64,000 nt of DNA from Oceanobacillus_B kapialis. Lineage in GTDB: Bacteria; Bacillota; Bacilli; Bacillales; Amphibacillaceae. Made by a program: the position numbers and the translations under genes. Numbering within the stretch: position 1 is the first letter of the stretch; each line of letters begins with the position of its first letter. Below are positions 51,567 to 60,353 of the stretch, in pieces. The notes beneath the pieces are model-generated. The model ran no database searches and was not told where the DNA came from. It saw nothing but the letters and a program-made list of their open reading frames with translations. The DNA lies in assembly GCF_042685265.1 (NCBI RefSeq), contig NZ_JBHUMX010000003.1. One strand, written 5' to 3'.

Positions 51567-52199
51567 GTGGGGTACTTTTTCAGTTCTATTATGTTGGGAC
51601 TCGCTTTATCTGCACCTGTTGGACCTATCAATGCTGCACAGTTAAATCGGGGGATTCACCACGGTTTTTTCCACGCCTGGCTAGTGGGGCTCGGGGGAAT
51701 GGTAGGGGATCTCCTCTTTATGCTTCTTATCTATTTTGGACTTGCTGCATTCTTGACAACTCCTCTCATAAAGACCTTCCTTTGGGCGTTCGGCTTTTTC
51801 ATCCTTGTTTACACAGGAATAGAGAGCATAGCTAAAGCAAAAAAGCAGCTAGCTGGATCAAACCGTGTAAAAGCCTCAACAAAAAGAAAATCGTTTGGAA
51901 CAGGATTTTTTATGGCAATCTCCAATCCGCTCAATATCGTTTTCTGGCTCGGTATTTATGGCGCAGTCTTGGCCAAAACAAGTGAAACACTTGGTAACAC
52001 ACAAATACTAATCTATAGTAGCGGTATTTTTATCGGAATTATGATGTGGGATGTTGTCATGGCCGGATTGGCAAGTGTATTTCGTAAAATTCTCACAGAT
52101 CGACTCCTTTACCTTATTACCATAACCGCAGGCCTCAGCCTCATTGGTTTCGGTCTTTATTTCGGATATGAAGCCATCCTACTCCTGCAAAATCCTTAA
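51567..52199 (+). CDS. LysE-family exporter
   Basis: This 210-aa protein has six hydrophobic helices and the LysE/RhtB N-terminal motif LGLALSAPVGPINAAQLNRGIHHGFFHAWLVGLGGMVGDLLFM, followed by GFFMAISNPLNIVFWLGIYG. It exports amino acids or similar small molecules. I chose GTG 51567 because GGAGG lies about 7 nt upstream; earlier in-frame ATGs (51528, 51537) lack a ribosome site. Confidence 0.88.
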   Translation: MGYFFSSIMLGLALSAPVGPINAAQLNRGIHHGFFHAWLVGLGGMVGDLLFMLLIYFGLAAFLTTPLIKTFLWAFGFFILVYTGIESIAKAKKQLAGSNRVKASTKRKSFGTGFFMAISNPLNIVFWLGIYGAVLAKTSETLGNTQILIYSSGIFIGIMMWDVVMAGLASVFRKILTDRLLYLITITAGLSLIGFGLYFGYEAILLLQNP

Positions 52200-52263
52200 C
52201 GAAGACAGTCACCTATTGGGCTCTTCCTTCATACTGTATCGTACATAGAAGGGAGAGTAGACA

Positions 52264-53022
52264 ATGGATACCATCTTAGATAAACAGTGGCTGGACAACA
52301 ATCTGGAAAAGCTGCCCCGCTGGCAACAAGAGGTCTATACCTCTTTTTCCTCCATGCTTACACATAGAAATACCTACCCATGCGTTCCAGCAAGAGTTGG
52401 TTTTCTTGCAAATGAACTACGTTTTCGTTTTCTCGGAGATCCCCGTGAGACCATTACGGCTGAAAATCTTGCATCCACGCTGAAAACTTATGGAAAAATT
52501 TCGCGTGAAACCGGGAAGTATGCCTCATTAGCGATCTTTTTTCACACGCCTGAGGAGATGGTTTCCGCATATAACGTGGAGGATTATCGTAAGGTATTTT
52601 GGAAGCTAATTAACGAAGTAACGATATATGATGAAACAGAGTGGCCTTCCAACATCCCCGAAGATCCACACCACCATAAATGGGAATTTTGCTTTGATGG
52701 GGAGCCGTTTTTTGCCTTTTGTGCAACGCCTGCCCATAAGAGGCGAAAAAGCCGTTATCAACCATGCTTTTTTATTGCTTTTCAACCTCGTTGGGTTTTT
52801 GAAGAAATGAATGGGAACACTCCTTTTGGCCAAAAAATCAAAAAAGCCATACGCCACCGGTTAGCAGCGTATGACGAAGTTGCACCCCACCCAGACCTAA
52901 ACTGGTACGGTGAAGCAAACAACCATGAATGGAAGCAATATTTTTTAAGCGACGAGCAGGATAGCCCTACTACATGCCCTTTCACCAGAGTGAAGAATAC
53001 GTTTTCCAGCCTACTAAAATAA
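52264..53022 (+). CDS. YqcI/YcgG-family protein (putative heme N-oxygenase)
   Basis: This 252-aa member of the YqcI/YcgG family has YPCVPARVGFLANELRFRFLGDP near the N-terminus, HHHKWEFCFDGEPFFAFCATPAHKRRKSR in the middle, and HPDLNWYGEANNHEWKQYFLSDE at the end. A family member, GntA, is a heme-dependent N-hydroxylase of a guanidino amino acid in guanitoxin synthesis, and others act on arginine. The gene converges on a guanidino-group hydrolase with only 7 bp between their ends. The exact substrate is unknown. Confidence 0.85.
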   Translation: MDTILDKQWLDNNLEKLPRWQQEVYTSFSSMLTHRNTYPCVPARVGFLANELRFRFLGDPRETITAENLASTLKTYGKISRETGKYASLAIFFHTPEEMVSAYNVEDYRKVFWKLINEVTIYDETEWPSNIPEDPHHHKWEFCFDGEPFFAFCATPAHKRRKSRYQPCFFIAFQPRWVFEEMNGNTPFGQKIKKAIRHRLAAYDEVAPHPDLNWYGEANNHEWKQYFLSDEQDSPTTCPFTRVKNTFSSLLK

Positions 53023-53029
53023 GAGGTGC

Positions 53030-53968
53030 CTACTTTCTCCGCAATGGTAAGGTCATACAGCGAATACCCCCTCCAGCTTTTTCAAGCTCGGTGACATCTA
53101 TTTCAATGTATTTTTTTCGTGCAAGCTTCGGATGTTTTTTCAGCATTTGCTTATGTGCCTGTTTACTAAGCAAAATGGTTTCGGGATCTATATTGAAATA
53201 ATTAATATCTGGAACGGAATTGTATTCCGTTAGCCAGTACACCTCAAAACCATGGCGCTGTAAAAAGGTGGGCACCATCTCATATCGGTCGCCCTGTTCT
53301 GTCATGACGCGGACCGGGAAGTGACGCATAAATTCCTTGGCTATTATCAAATCTTCGTTTGCGACATTGCAATTCATATCCAGGTGCAACGTATCACCGC
53401 GCCTTGGGACGCTAATCACCGCCACCTCGGAAAAACCAGCCTGAAAAATGTGCTGCTTTAGGATTTCAACACTTTCCATGCTTGTACGCAAACCAGCATT
53501 AATAAACACGGCATTCTGATTTAGCACCAAGACGTCTCCGTTCTCAAGTGCGTGGATACCTACTTTTGCCGGAGGGATAAAAGACGAACCAAACCAAGAT
53601 TGAAGAACACCGTGTGCTTGTACATATTCTGGCTCACGCATGAAGATAGTCGGATCCCCTGGTAGAATCGTATTGCCAAAGACACAGGCAAGGTCTCTTA
53701 CAAAAAAACGATTAAGCAACTGTTCACTGAGTAATTGATCCTCTTCCGACAGTTCCTTAGAATAATCCAATACTTCCACTCCAGCATCCGAAAAGGCATT
53801 CTGGAGCTCTAAAAAGTTATCCATTGCCTTCTTCTGCTGGACAGGAGCACTCCATTGCACATCCTCGGCAATTTTAAGAGTCGCTACATCCATTTTGGCT
53901 GGTGGACAAATCATTACTGCCTCTAATTCTCCGTGTTCTGACCAGCAATTAGGCTTCATTTGTAACAT
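53030..53968 (-). CDS. Guanidino-group hydrolase / amidinotransferase-fold protein
   Basis: This 312-aa protein of the arginine deiminase/DDAH superfamily (pentein fold) has FVRDLACVFGNTILPG, PRRGDTLHLDMNCN with the catalytic His, and a C-terminal GGGIRCMTLPL holding the nucleophilic Cys. It could hydrolyse arginine, methylarginine, N-hydroxyarginine or agmatine. I chose ATG 53968, behind CAGGAGAGGG. An upstream in-frame codon at 54142 would overlap the divergent coat gene by 55 bp. Convergent with the YqcI/YcgG gene. Confidence 0.85.
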   Translation of the reverse strand: MLQMKPNCWSEHGELEAVMICPPAKMDVATLKIAEDVQWSAPVQQKKAMDNFLELQNAFSDAGVEVLDYSKELSEEDQLLSEQLLNRFFVRDLACVFGNTILPGDPTIFMREPEYVQAHGVLQSWFGSSFIPPAKVGIHALENGDVLVLNQNAVFINAGLRTSMESVEILKQHIFQAGFSEVAVISVPRRGDTLHLDMNCNVANEDLIIAKEFMRHFPVRVMTEQGDRYEMVPTFLQRHGFEVYWLTEYNSVPDINYFNIDPETILLSKQAHKQMLKKHPKLARKKYIEIDVTELEKAGGGIRCMTLPLRRK

Positions 53969-54087
53969 GTATACCCTCTCCTGCCTTTTTCCATATCTTT
54001 TACGTTTCCATTCAGGATTATCCATACATGAAAAAGGTCTGTACGGAGAAGATAAACATGAAATGTTGATAAAATGGAGGGATATTA

Positions 54088-54711
54088 ATGATGCAAAATC
54101 AAAATCAGCAACCGAATCCAAATGCTCCCATGAACCAGGCAATGTCTAAAAATCATGGTGGGCATGAGATGTTTGATGCGCATGAAGTGTTAGCAGGGGT
54201 CATTAACATGCTTGATCAGTACCAAATGTATAATCAGCATATTCAAGACCCAGAATTAAAAAATATTGCGCAACGTCAATCCACTTTCGTTACACAACTA
54301 TACAATACAATGGTGGAATGCTTCAAAACTGGACAAGATCCGACCGTACCAACACAGCAATACCACATGACACAGGAAAATGAAGTAGTATATGGGATAA
54401 AGCCAGGGCAGCCAAAGAAACCGAATAGCTCCGTCAGCCAGCTTTCTGATCAAGGGCTTTCCGCATACATGTTAGGTAACACGAAGTCATTGACATCACT
54501 GCTTGCCATGACTGCAGCCGAAATCACAAACCCAGTGTTACGTCGTGTTGTTGCCGACAGTGTTCCTAATTTCATTGAGCTGAGCTACGAAATATTCCTT
54601 TATCAAAACAAAAATGGCTATTATCAAGTTCCTCAATTAATGGAGCAAGATATGCAGCAAATGCTGAATAGCTATGCAACTGTCCCGCAGCAGGGCAACA
54701 CGGTGCACTAA
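54088..54711 (+). CDS. Spore coat protein, CotF family
   Basis: This 207-aa protein has a Gln/Asn-rich N-terminus and a ferritin-like helical CotF domain: HEVLAGVINMLDQYQMYNQHIQDPELKNIAQRQSTFVTQLYNTMVECFKTGQ, then a second helical part (LGNTKSLTSLLAMTAAEITNPVLRRVVADSVPNFIELSYEIFLYQNKNGYYQVPQL). Such proteins are minor spore coat components made late in sporulation. It starts at ATG 54088 or 54091 behind GGAGGG. Confidence 0.9.
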   Translation: MMQNQNQQPNPNAPMNQAMSKNHGGHEMFDAHEVLAGVINMLDQYQMYNQHIQDPELKNIAQRQSTFVTQLYNTMVECFKTGQDPTVPTQQYHMTQENEVVYGIKPGQPKKPNSSVSQLSDQGLSAYMLGNTKSLTSLLAMTAAEITNPVLRRVVADSVPNFIELSYEIFLYQNKNGYYQVPQLMEQDMQQMLNSYATVPQQGNTVH

Positions 54712-54726
54712 AACCATCTTGAATTG

Positions 54727-54772
54727 AACAAAAGCCGGCTGATTACCTGAATGGGTAATGCCGGCTTTTTAA
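54727..54772 (+). terminator. Terminator of the cotF-like gene
   Basis: AAAAGCCGGC and GCCGGCTTTT flank an inner ATTACC/GGGTAAT pairing, with TTTTTAATT after. Confidence 0.9.
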
Positions 54773-54792
54773 TTGGTGCTGTTTTGGGGTGA

Positions 54793-54981
54793 GTGGTTTC
54801 AGTTTGTGGCGTTGTGGTTTCACTTTGCGGTGCTCTGGTTTCACTTCGCGATGCTCTCGTTTCAGTTTGCGCCGTTCTGGTTTCAGTTTGCAGTGCTCAC
54901 GTTTCACTTTGCGACGCTCTGGTTTCACTTTGCAGTGCTCTGGTTTCACTTTGCAGCGTTCACGACTCTACCCCGATCTCG
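54793..54981. repeat. 8-9-copy 21-bp tandem array
   Basis: Eight units start at 54793, 54814, 54835, 54856, 54877, 54898, 54919 and 54940, exactly 21 bp apart, with consensus SYSGTTTCASTTTGCRRYGYT; a ninth (54961) is degenerate. There is no indel. The array lies between the cotF terminator and the end of the DMT gene. On the minus strand it reads as highly charged heptads (KPERRKV-like, 68-aa open frame), but there is no ribosome site. Its unit is unrelated to the other arrays, yet the period is the same. Confidence 0.92.
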
Positions 54982-55003
54982 TTCCACTTTCTAATACTCT
55001 CAA

Positions 55004-55897
55004 CTATACCCGGTTAACTTCGCTCATCCGAGGTGTCTCCTTCTCTGTCCCTTTAATAAGAAAGCCTATACCTAACAGAAGCATGCTTACTCCTATCCAG
55101 GAGATGAAGCTTAGTTCCTCCCCTACAATGAAGACGCCCAAAAAGGCTGCGGTTAATGGTTCAGCAAGCGATAACGTTACTGCTGTTGAAGATGGAACAT
55201 GGACGAGCCCTTTTGCAAACATGAAATAAGCTAACGCCGTTGCAATTAACCCAAGATGAAGGCTGACAGCCGCTCCGCGCAATTCTGTTATCCAGGTCAT
55301 ATCATAAACAAATAACAATGGCGAAAGCAGGATAGCACTAAGCGTAAATACAACGGCAACGACTGATATAGACGAATAGCTCTTCACGAGGTCTTTACTG
55401 ACAATGGTATATATCGCAAACGATAGACCAGCCCCTAATGCTAATAGAAGCCCTAAAGGATCTACATAGACAGACGATTGGTTTAAAAAAAGCAATAAAC
55501 AACCTACAATAGCCAAAAATGTAGACAGCCACCAAGCTCTGATGGGGCGCCTTTTCCAGATTAGCCACTCCATTAAACCGGATAAAATGGGAGCACTGCC
55601 AATTGCCACCACTGTCCCAATCGCTACCCCCGTCATAGTTACCGCGGTGAAGAAAAACGGCTGGTAGGCGGCCATACTTAATGCAGCCAATATCGTTGGC
55701 TTGATGGGCCAGCTTTTTAAATTTAATTTTCCAACAAAAAGAACGATAATGAATAAAGCAATGCCTCCTACAGCTAGACGGGCAGTGCCAACCGCTACAG
55801 GGTGAACACCTTCTGGCAGAAGGGTCTGCATCGTTCCTGTTGTTCCCCAGAGCATTGCTGCAACTAATACCATAACAATTGCTACTTTCCCATTCAT
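55004..55897 (-). CDS. EamA/DMT-family transporter
   Basis: This 297-aa protein has ten membrane helices in two EamA repeats: VLVAAMLWGTTGTMQTLLP at the start of the first and ALGAGLSFAIYTIVSKDLV in the second, with ALAYFMFAKGLVHVPSSTAVTLSLAEPLTAAFLGVFIVGEELS. Likely an exporter of metabolites or amino acids. I chose ATG 55897, 7 nt after GGAGGG. It is a single gene; a 21-bp tandem array adjoins its 3' end. Confidence 0.9.
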   Translation of the reverse strand: MNGKVAIVMVLVAAMLWGTTGTMQTLLPEGVHPVAVGTARLAVGGIALFIIVLFVGKLNLKSWPIKPTILAALSMAAYQPFFFTAVTMTGVAIGTVVAIGSAPILSGLMEWLIWKRRPIRAWWLSTFLAIVGCLLLFLNQSSVYVDPLGLLLALGAGLSFAIYTIVSKDLVKSYSSISVVAVVFTLSAILLSPLLFVYDMTWITELRGAAVSLHLGLIATALAYFMFAKGLVHVPSSTAVTLSLAEPLTAAFLGVFIVGEELSFISWIGVSMLLLGIGFLIKGTEKETPRMSEVNRV

Positions 55898-55975
55898 ATA
55901 ACTACCCTCCAACTCTACTTGCCTAAAGTATAAAGTGTGTTGGCGAAAGGGAAAAGCATTTTTTTAAAAAATTGG

Positions 55976-56749
55976 TTATATTGTTAAAGCCTCTTTCATT
56001 TTTTTCTTCACAATCTTAGCCGCATTAATTTTTGTATGCAAAACAGGGGATATGTAGCTTGTATAGCTTCCCTCTGCAATAGCCTTTTTCAATTCAGCAA
56101 TCGTTTGGAAATCACCCTCAAACGAATTTTGCACAACACCGATATGTATTGGATGGTGGGAATCACTGCCATAGACAACAGGCAGGCCAATCATTTTAGC
56201 AAAAGCCATAACATCTACTCTCATTTGATCAATTCCATGCTCATGCATATCCTTCCCATTCAGGTCAAAGGCATCTAATCGTCTTAATAAGGATGGGGCA
56301 TGTTGGTGCAATGGTGTAGTTGGGCGTAATGGATGGCCCCCGATGAGCAGTAAACCGTGCTGCTCGCCTAATGCTAACAGCTCTTCAAATGGAACGAACG
56401 TATCTTTTTCTGTATGCCCATCAAGTAGCCTTCTTATCGTTAACAGCTTGCTTTTATTGCCAATACAGAGAATATGCCCGACTTCCTTCACATCAATTTC
56501 CATGCCGGTAAATACTTTAAACCCATTTACATTGTAATAATCATTTTCGTAAGGGTAATGCTGATCAAGCTGCTCATAAATCTCATAAAAGTTCTTTGTA
56601 TTAAAATGCTCCGTCATGGCAATCGCATCAAGGCCAGACTCCTGCGCATTTAAAATTACTTCATTGAAAAATTCGATATCAAAATCGACGCGTTTTGCCA
56701 GTTTTACATGTGTGTGAAAATCTATTTTCAATTGAAACAGTCCCTTCAT
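55976..56749 (-). CDS. PHP-domain hydrolase linked to an ECF transporter
   Basis: This protein of up to 257 aa is a PHP-family metallo-phosphoesterase: IDFHTH (HxH), AMTEHFN, GMEIDV, GGHPLRP and YGSDSHHP provide the metal-site residues in the usual order. It follows ecfT with no gap. ATG 56749 overlaps nothing but lacks a ribosome site, whereas TTG 56731 has AAGGGA about 8 nt upstream. It may process a phosphorylated compound linked to the transporter. Substrate unknown. Confidence 0.85.
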   Translation of the reverse strand: MKGLFQLKIDFHTHVKLAKRVDFDIEFFNEVILNAQESGLDAIAMTEHFNTKNFYEIYEQLDQHYPYENDYYNVNGFKVFTGMEIDVKEVGHILCIGNKSKLLTIRRLLDGHTEKDTFVPFEELLALGEQHGLLLIGGHPLRPTTPLHQHAPSLLRRLDAFDLNGKDMHEHGIDQMRVDVMAFAKMIGLPVVYGSDSHHPIHIGVVQNSFEGDFQTIAELKKAIAEGSYTSYISPVLHTKINAAKIVKKKMKEALTI

Positions 56750-56750
56750 T

Positions 56751-57575
56751 CTATAGAGGTAGCAGAAAACCTGTTGTGTAAACCGATACTGTTACCAATA
56801 ATGTAATCGTTATAAATTGCATATCATATTTCGTCATCTTTAAATAACCAAGCTTTAAATCCTTTGCCACATTGCTCTCCAATGTATAAGTAAATCCCCT
56901 AACTTCCAATGCTTCCACCGTTGTTCTGGTGCGTTTTGCGGTGTTTAACATCATAGGGTAAAAAGCAACCACACAAATCTTTATATAGTAAAATACATAG
57001 CGTACATACAAAAACCCTGGTTTTTCTGGCTGCTTGCCTCGTAATCGAAAAGAGTGGATAATGCTTTGATACTCTTCAATTAAAATAGGCAGCATCCGAT
57101 AGCCATAAGATACACCAAAGCTAAATTTACCAGGAACACCCATTTTCAGCAGTGCGTCACTAAATTTCTCCGGATCCATACTTGTAAATACTGCCATTGT
57201 GGCAAGGGATACACAGGACACTTTCAAGGCGACAGGAATCACTGCAATCAGCGCAGCATAACTATTTCCTAAAAACATGGCCGCAAACACCAGATAGGTA
57301 AACTGAGAAATAACCCCTATGATCAGCAGGATAATCAGCAATGGACTTACTCTGGATAAATAGGCAAGTACTGCAGTAAATAAGGTTAAGCCAATTAATA
57401 TGGTCAAATTATGGGTGAGCCATGGGATAATGGAGTAGACAAGCACCCACAGAATAAGCATTCGTGGATCAAGCCGGGCAAGTGGCGTTTGCTCATTTCC
57501 ATAAGCTGTCCGCATAAGCTCAATTTTTATATTTTCTACCGTCAATTTACTAAAAAACTTCTGAAAAACGCTCAC
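56751..57575 (-). CDS. ECF transporter T component
   Basis: This 274-aa energy-coupling factor transmembrane protein (EcfT/CbiQ family) has five or so helices and the coupling-helix motifs TSMDPEKFSDALLKMGVPGKFSFGVSYGYRMLP and SFRLRGKQ; RTRTTVEALEVRGF also fits. It starts at GTG 57575 and overlaps the ATPase gene by 26 bp. Confidence 0.9.
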   Translation of the reverse strand: MSVFQKFFSKLTVENIKIELMRTAYGNEQTPLARLDPRMLILWVLVYSIIPWLTHNLTILIGLTLFTAVLAYLSRVSPLLIILLIIGVISQFTYLVFAAMFLGNSYAALIAVIPVALKVSCVSLATMAVFTSMDPEKFSDALLKMGVPGKFSFGVSYGYRMLPILIEEYQSIIHSFRLRGKQPEKPGFLYVRYVFYYIKICVVAFYPMMLNTAKRTRTTVEALEVRGFTYTLESNVAKDLKLGYLKMTKYDMQFITITLLVTVSVYTTGFLLPL

Positions 57576-59256
57576 TGGCTGCCTCCTCCAAATAAATTCT
57601 GTTTAAGAAACCCTCGATGGATAGCTCAATTGGATGGATATTTAACCGATGACAAAGGGACACGATTTGCGGTTCAACAAGAGATGCTGTTCGCAATAGT
57701 GCTTCGTTTGAGAATAGCTCCATTGGGGATACATCCGCGATGATTTCCCCCTGGTTAAGCACAATAACTCTGGTCGCCCACTCTGCTACCAACTGCATAT
57801 CGTGCGTCGCCACAATCGAGGCCTTTACCTGGCTATCCAGCTGCTGAAGCATGGCAATCATTTCTCTTTTGGTTGCAATGTCAAGGCTTGCTGTTGGTTC
57901 ATCCAATAATACAAGCTCTGGTTGCATCGCAAGCCCAATCGCAAGGGAAGCCCTTCGTTGCTGTCCACCACTTAGTAGCCTTCCATCCCTACTTTTAATA
58001 GTGTTAAGATGGAATTGATCCATAATCTTCTCGGTTACCTGTTTCACATCTGGTTTATTTCTCGCTTTCAGGAAAAAAGCTATATCCTTTGCCACCTCGT
58101 CCTCAATAAACATTTCCTCAGGCCTCTGATAAATGTAGGCAATTTTTTCAGCAAGTTTTTCTGGTGAAAGCTTATTCGTTGTATTTCCCTGGAAGAAAAT
58201 CTCCCCTTTTAGTGGTTTTAGCAGGCCGGATATCAGCTTCAAGATGGTTGATTTCCCTGCACCGTTACTCCCGACAAGGGCTATTCTTTCACCCTCTCTA
58301 ATTTGCATCTGTAATTCTTTTATAATAGGTACACGTTTCCGTGATAACGTTTTGTAGCCGTAATCGACAAAATCAAATTCAACCAGTGGGTTTTCGCCTG
58401 GCTGTAGCGTAAGTTTAGGCATTTTTCTTGGATGGTTTTTATATGCCTTAAACCACGCCGCACCCTCTTTCACCGTGACAGGGAGCATGCCTTTTGCTTG
58501 CCCTTGGCTTGCTGCTGCCATTGTCACTTGTGGTGGATGTATTTGTCTTTCCGTAAGCTCTTCCACTGCATTTAACGCTTCATGGACAGGTTTTTTCCAT
58601 TTCACATTGCCCTGTTCCATCAAAATGACATCCTGGCAATAGGAGGCAATAAACTCTGTATGATGCTCAATGACAATAATGGTAATATCATAGTCTTCAT
58701 GTAGCATTTTCAGCTTTTCATACAATTCAATGGCGTGAGCCGGGTCCAACTGGGCAACAGGCTCATCGATAATTAAGACATCCGGTTTTAACGCCAAAGC
58801 ACCCGCCAATGCCACAAGGTGCTTTTGCCCACCGCTTAACTGCCATACATATTCATCAGCCAAATGTGTCATATCAAGTAGCTCCAACGCTCGCTGGCCT
58901 CTCTCACGAAAATCCTCATACCCGTAATTTAAAGGAGAGAAAATAACTTCATCAATCACTTTCGGTCTTACGAGCTGATTTTCAAAGTCCTGGTAGACAT
59001 ACGAAACTTTTTTGGAAAGGGAAGCGACATTTGCTGTTGCAGTATCAACTCCATCTACCTGTACTTTTCCTTGGAAGTCACCTACATAGTAAAATGGGAT
59101 TAAACCATTGATTGCTTTACAAAACGTAGATTTACCAGCACCATTTCCCCCAATGATCGCCGTAAACGAATGCTTCTCAATCGTCACAGATACATCTTTT
59201 AAAATCCAATCCTCTGATCCTGGGTAGCGAAATGATACGTTATCGAACGTTATCAT
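57550..59256 (-). CDS. ECF transporter ATPase, two fused ABC domains
   Basis: This 568-aa protein has two ATPase domains. The first has GGNGAGKST, LSGGQKHLVALAGAL and VLIIDEPVAQLDP; the second has GSNGAGKST, LSGGQQRRASLAIGL and LVLLDEPTASLD. This fused form (as in YkoD) replaces separate EcfA and EcfA' subunits. It powers import through the T component encoded downstream and the S component encoded upstream. It starts behind AGGAGAGAG. Confidence 0.93.
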   Translation of the reverse strand: MITFDNVSFRYPGSEDWILKDVSVTIEKHSFTAIIGGNGAGKSTFCKAINGLIPFYYVGDFQGKVQVDGVDTATANVASLSKKVSYVYQDFENQLVRPKVIDEVIFSPLNYGYEDFRERGQRALELLDMTHLADEYVWQLSGGQKHLVALAGALALKPDVLIIDEPVAQLDPAHAIELYEKLKMLHEDYDITIIVIEHHTEFIASYCQDVILMEQGNVKWKKPVHEALNAVEELTERQIHPPQVTMAAASQGQAKGMLPVTVKEGAAWFKAYKNHPRKMPKLTLQPGENPLVEFDFVDYGYKTLSRKRVPIIKELQMQIREGERIALVGSNGAGKSTILKLISGLLKPLKGEIFFQGNTTNKLSPEKLAEKIAYIYQRPEEMFIEDEVAKDIAFFLKARNKPDVKQVTEKIMDQFHLNTIKSRDGRLLSGGQQRRASLAIGLAMQPELVLLDEPTASLDIATKREMIAMLQQLDSQVKASIVATHDMQLVAEWATRVIVLNQGEIIADVSPMELFSNEALLRTASLVEPQIVSLCHRLNIHPIELSIEGFLNRIYLEEAASERFSEVF

Positions 59257-59301
59257 GTATCTCTCTCCTTTTTATGAATTCCAAACGGGTCTAGAATTTT
59301 G

Positions 59302-60189
59302 TTAAGCTGCCTCGTCCAGCTCTACTTTATTCTTTTTGTTCTTGTTAACGAGTTTAAAAATGATGTAGATTACACCGACTGCCAAAATGGCCCAAGCACT
59401 ATAGCCTATCCATTTTTGATCATCGGAAAATTGTGCGATAAAATCACCAGACCAGAAAGCAAGATTCATATCCATTTCTGCGATGAATTCTGCAATCATT
59501 GCAACAAAGGTTAACACGACTACAGAGAAGATTAGCCCTGGTGTAATATAAGCACCTACAGAGACTTCTACTCTCGCTTTTCGTGGGTTCATGCCCAATA
59601 ATGGCTCGATTTTTCCGTAAAGCTTTGGTGTAAGTAGTAAGGTTGGAATTAAACCGAATAACACCCCAGTAATGACCATTTCATTTAAAAAGCTAACACC
59701 TTCTAAAACGACGATACTCTCTGGCAAACCAGGTACTGCATCAAAGCCCTCTACACCGAACCAAACCTTACCGATATCGACGACTGTACTTAATAATTGA
59801 TCAATTCCGACTCCAACAAGGGAAGCAATGGCTAACTGCATTTTGTTAAGGGGGTTACGTACAAGCAGTCCAGCTACATAAATGGCTAATGTGAATTCAA
59901 TGAATCCTTCAACTTCTCCAATACCGCCAAAGTCACCCATTAATAAACCAGCGAAAACGATACTACCAACAGATGCTCCAAGCGCAACATACAATGGGTG
60001 AAAAAGTGCTGCTAAGATTAGAGGGATAAAAGCAAAATAGGAAATCGAAAACTCAATAGGGCCAATTTCATTAGATGGAAGAATTTCTGTAATCATTTTA
60101 GATAATCCGAATAATGACATGGATAAAACAAATACCATCATTTTTTGCGACTGCGTTAACTTTCTTTCCTGATTAATACTGTTACTCAT
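59302..60189 (-). CDS. ECF transporter S-component-like membrane protein
   Basis: This 295-aa protein has about eight membrane segments, larger than the typical 180-aa S component. Segments such as FSISYFAFIPLILAALFHPLYVALGASVGSIVFAGLLMGDFGGIGEVEGFIEFTLAIYVAGLLVRNPL look like an S-component core, with two extra C-terminal helices (about 215-285). It is the first gene of the ECF operon and probably sets substrate specificity. The substrate is unknown; no riboswitch is visible upstream. ATG 60189 follows AAGGGAG. Confidence 0.78.
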   Translation of the reverse strand: MSNSINQERKLTQSQKMMVFVLSMSLFGLSKMITEILPSNEIGPIEFSISYFAFIPLILAALFHPLYVALGASVGSIVFAGLLMGDFGGIGEVEGFIEFTLAIYVAGLLVRNPLNKMQLAIASLVGVGIDQLLSTVVDIGKVWFGVEGFDAVPGLPESIVVLEGVSFLNEMVITGVLFGLIPTLLLTPKLYGKIEPLLGMNPRKARVEVSVGAYITPGLIFSVVVLTFVAMIAEFIAEMDMNLAFWSGDFIAQFSDDQKWIGYSAWAILAVGVIYIIFKLVNKNKKNKVELDEAA

Positions 60190-60282
60190 TTCGTTCACTC
60201 CCTTGAATTTGTAACTTCAGTATAAGGGTTTAATATGAAGCTAGTTTTAACTGTTTGTAAATTTTATTTCTTTTTTTATTAT

Positions 60283-60314
60283 ATGAAATATTTCTTTCAT
60301 TTTTGTTGTATAAT
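60283..60314 (+). promoter_or_regulatory. rpiR promoter region with a TGAAA palindrome
   Basis: ATGAAA-TATTTC-TTTCAT (60283-60300) is a perfect inverted repeat typical of RpiR/MurR operators, followed by TATAAT (60309-60314). A -35 element is not clear. It lies in the divergent region between the ECF operon and the regulator. Confidence 0.55.
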
Positions 60315-60353
60315 GGGGGTAATTAAGGGAATTAAGAGAAGGAGATGAGGGAA

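Noticed and set aside
60199..60353. Riboswitch upstream of the ECF S component
   Set aside because: The 150-bp intergenic region is AT-rich with one short palindrome and shows no conserved thiamine, FMN, cobalamin or folate aptamer core.
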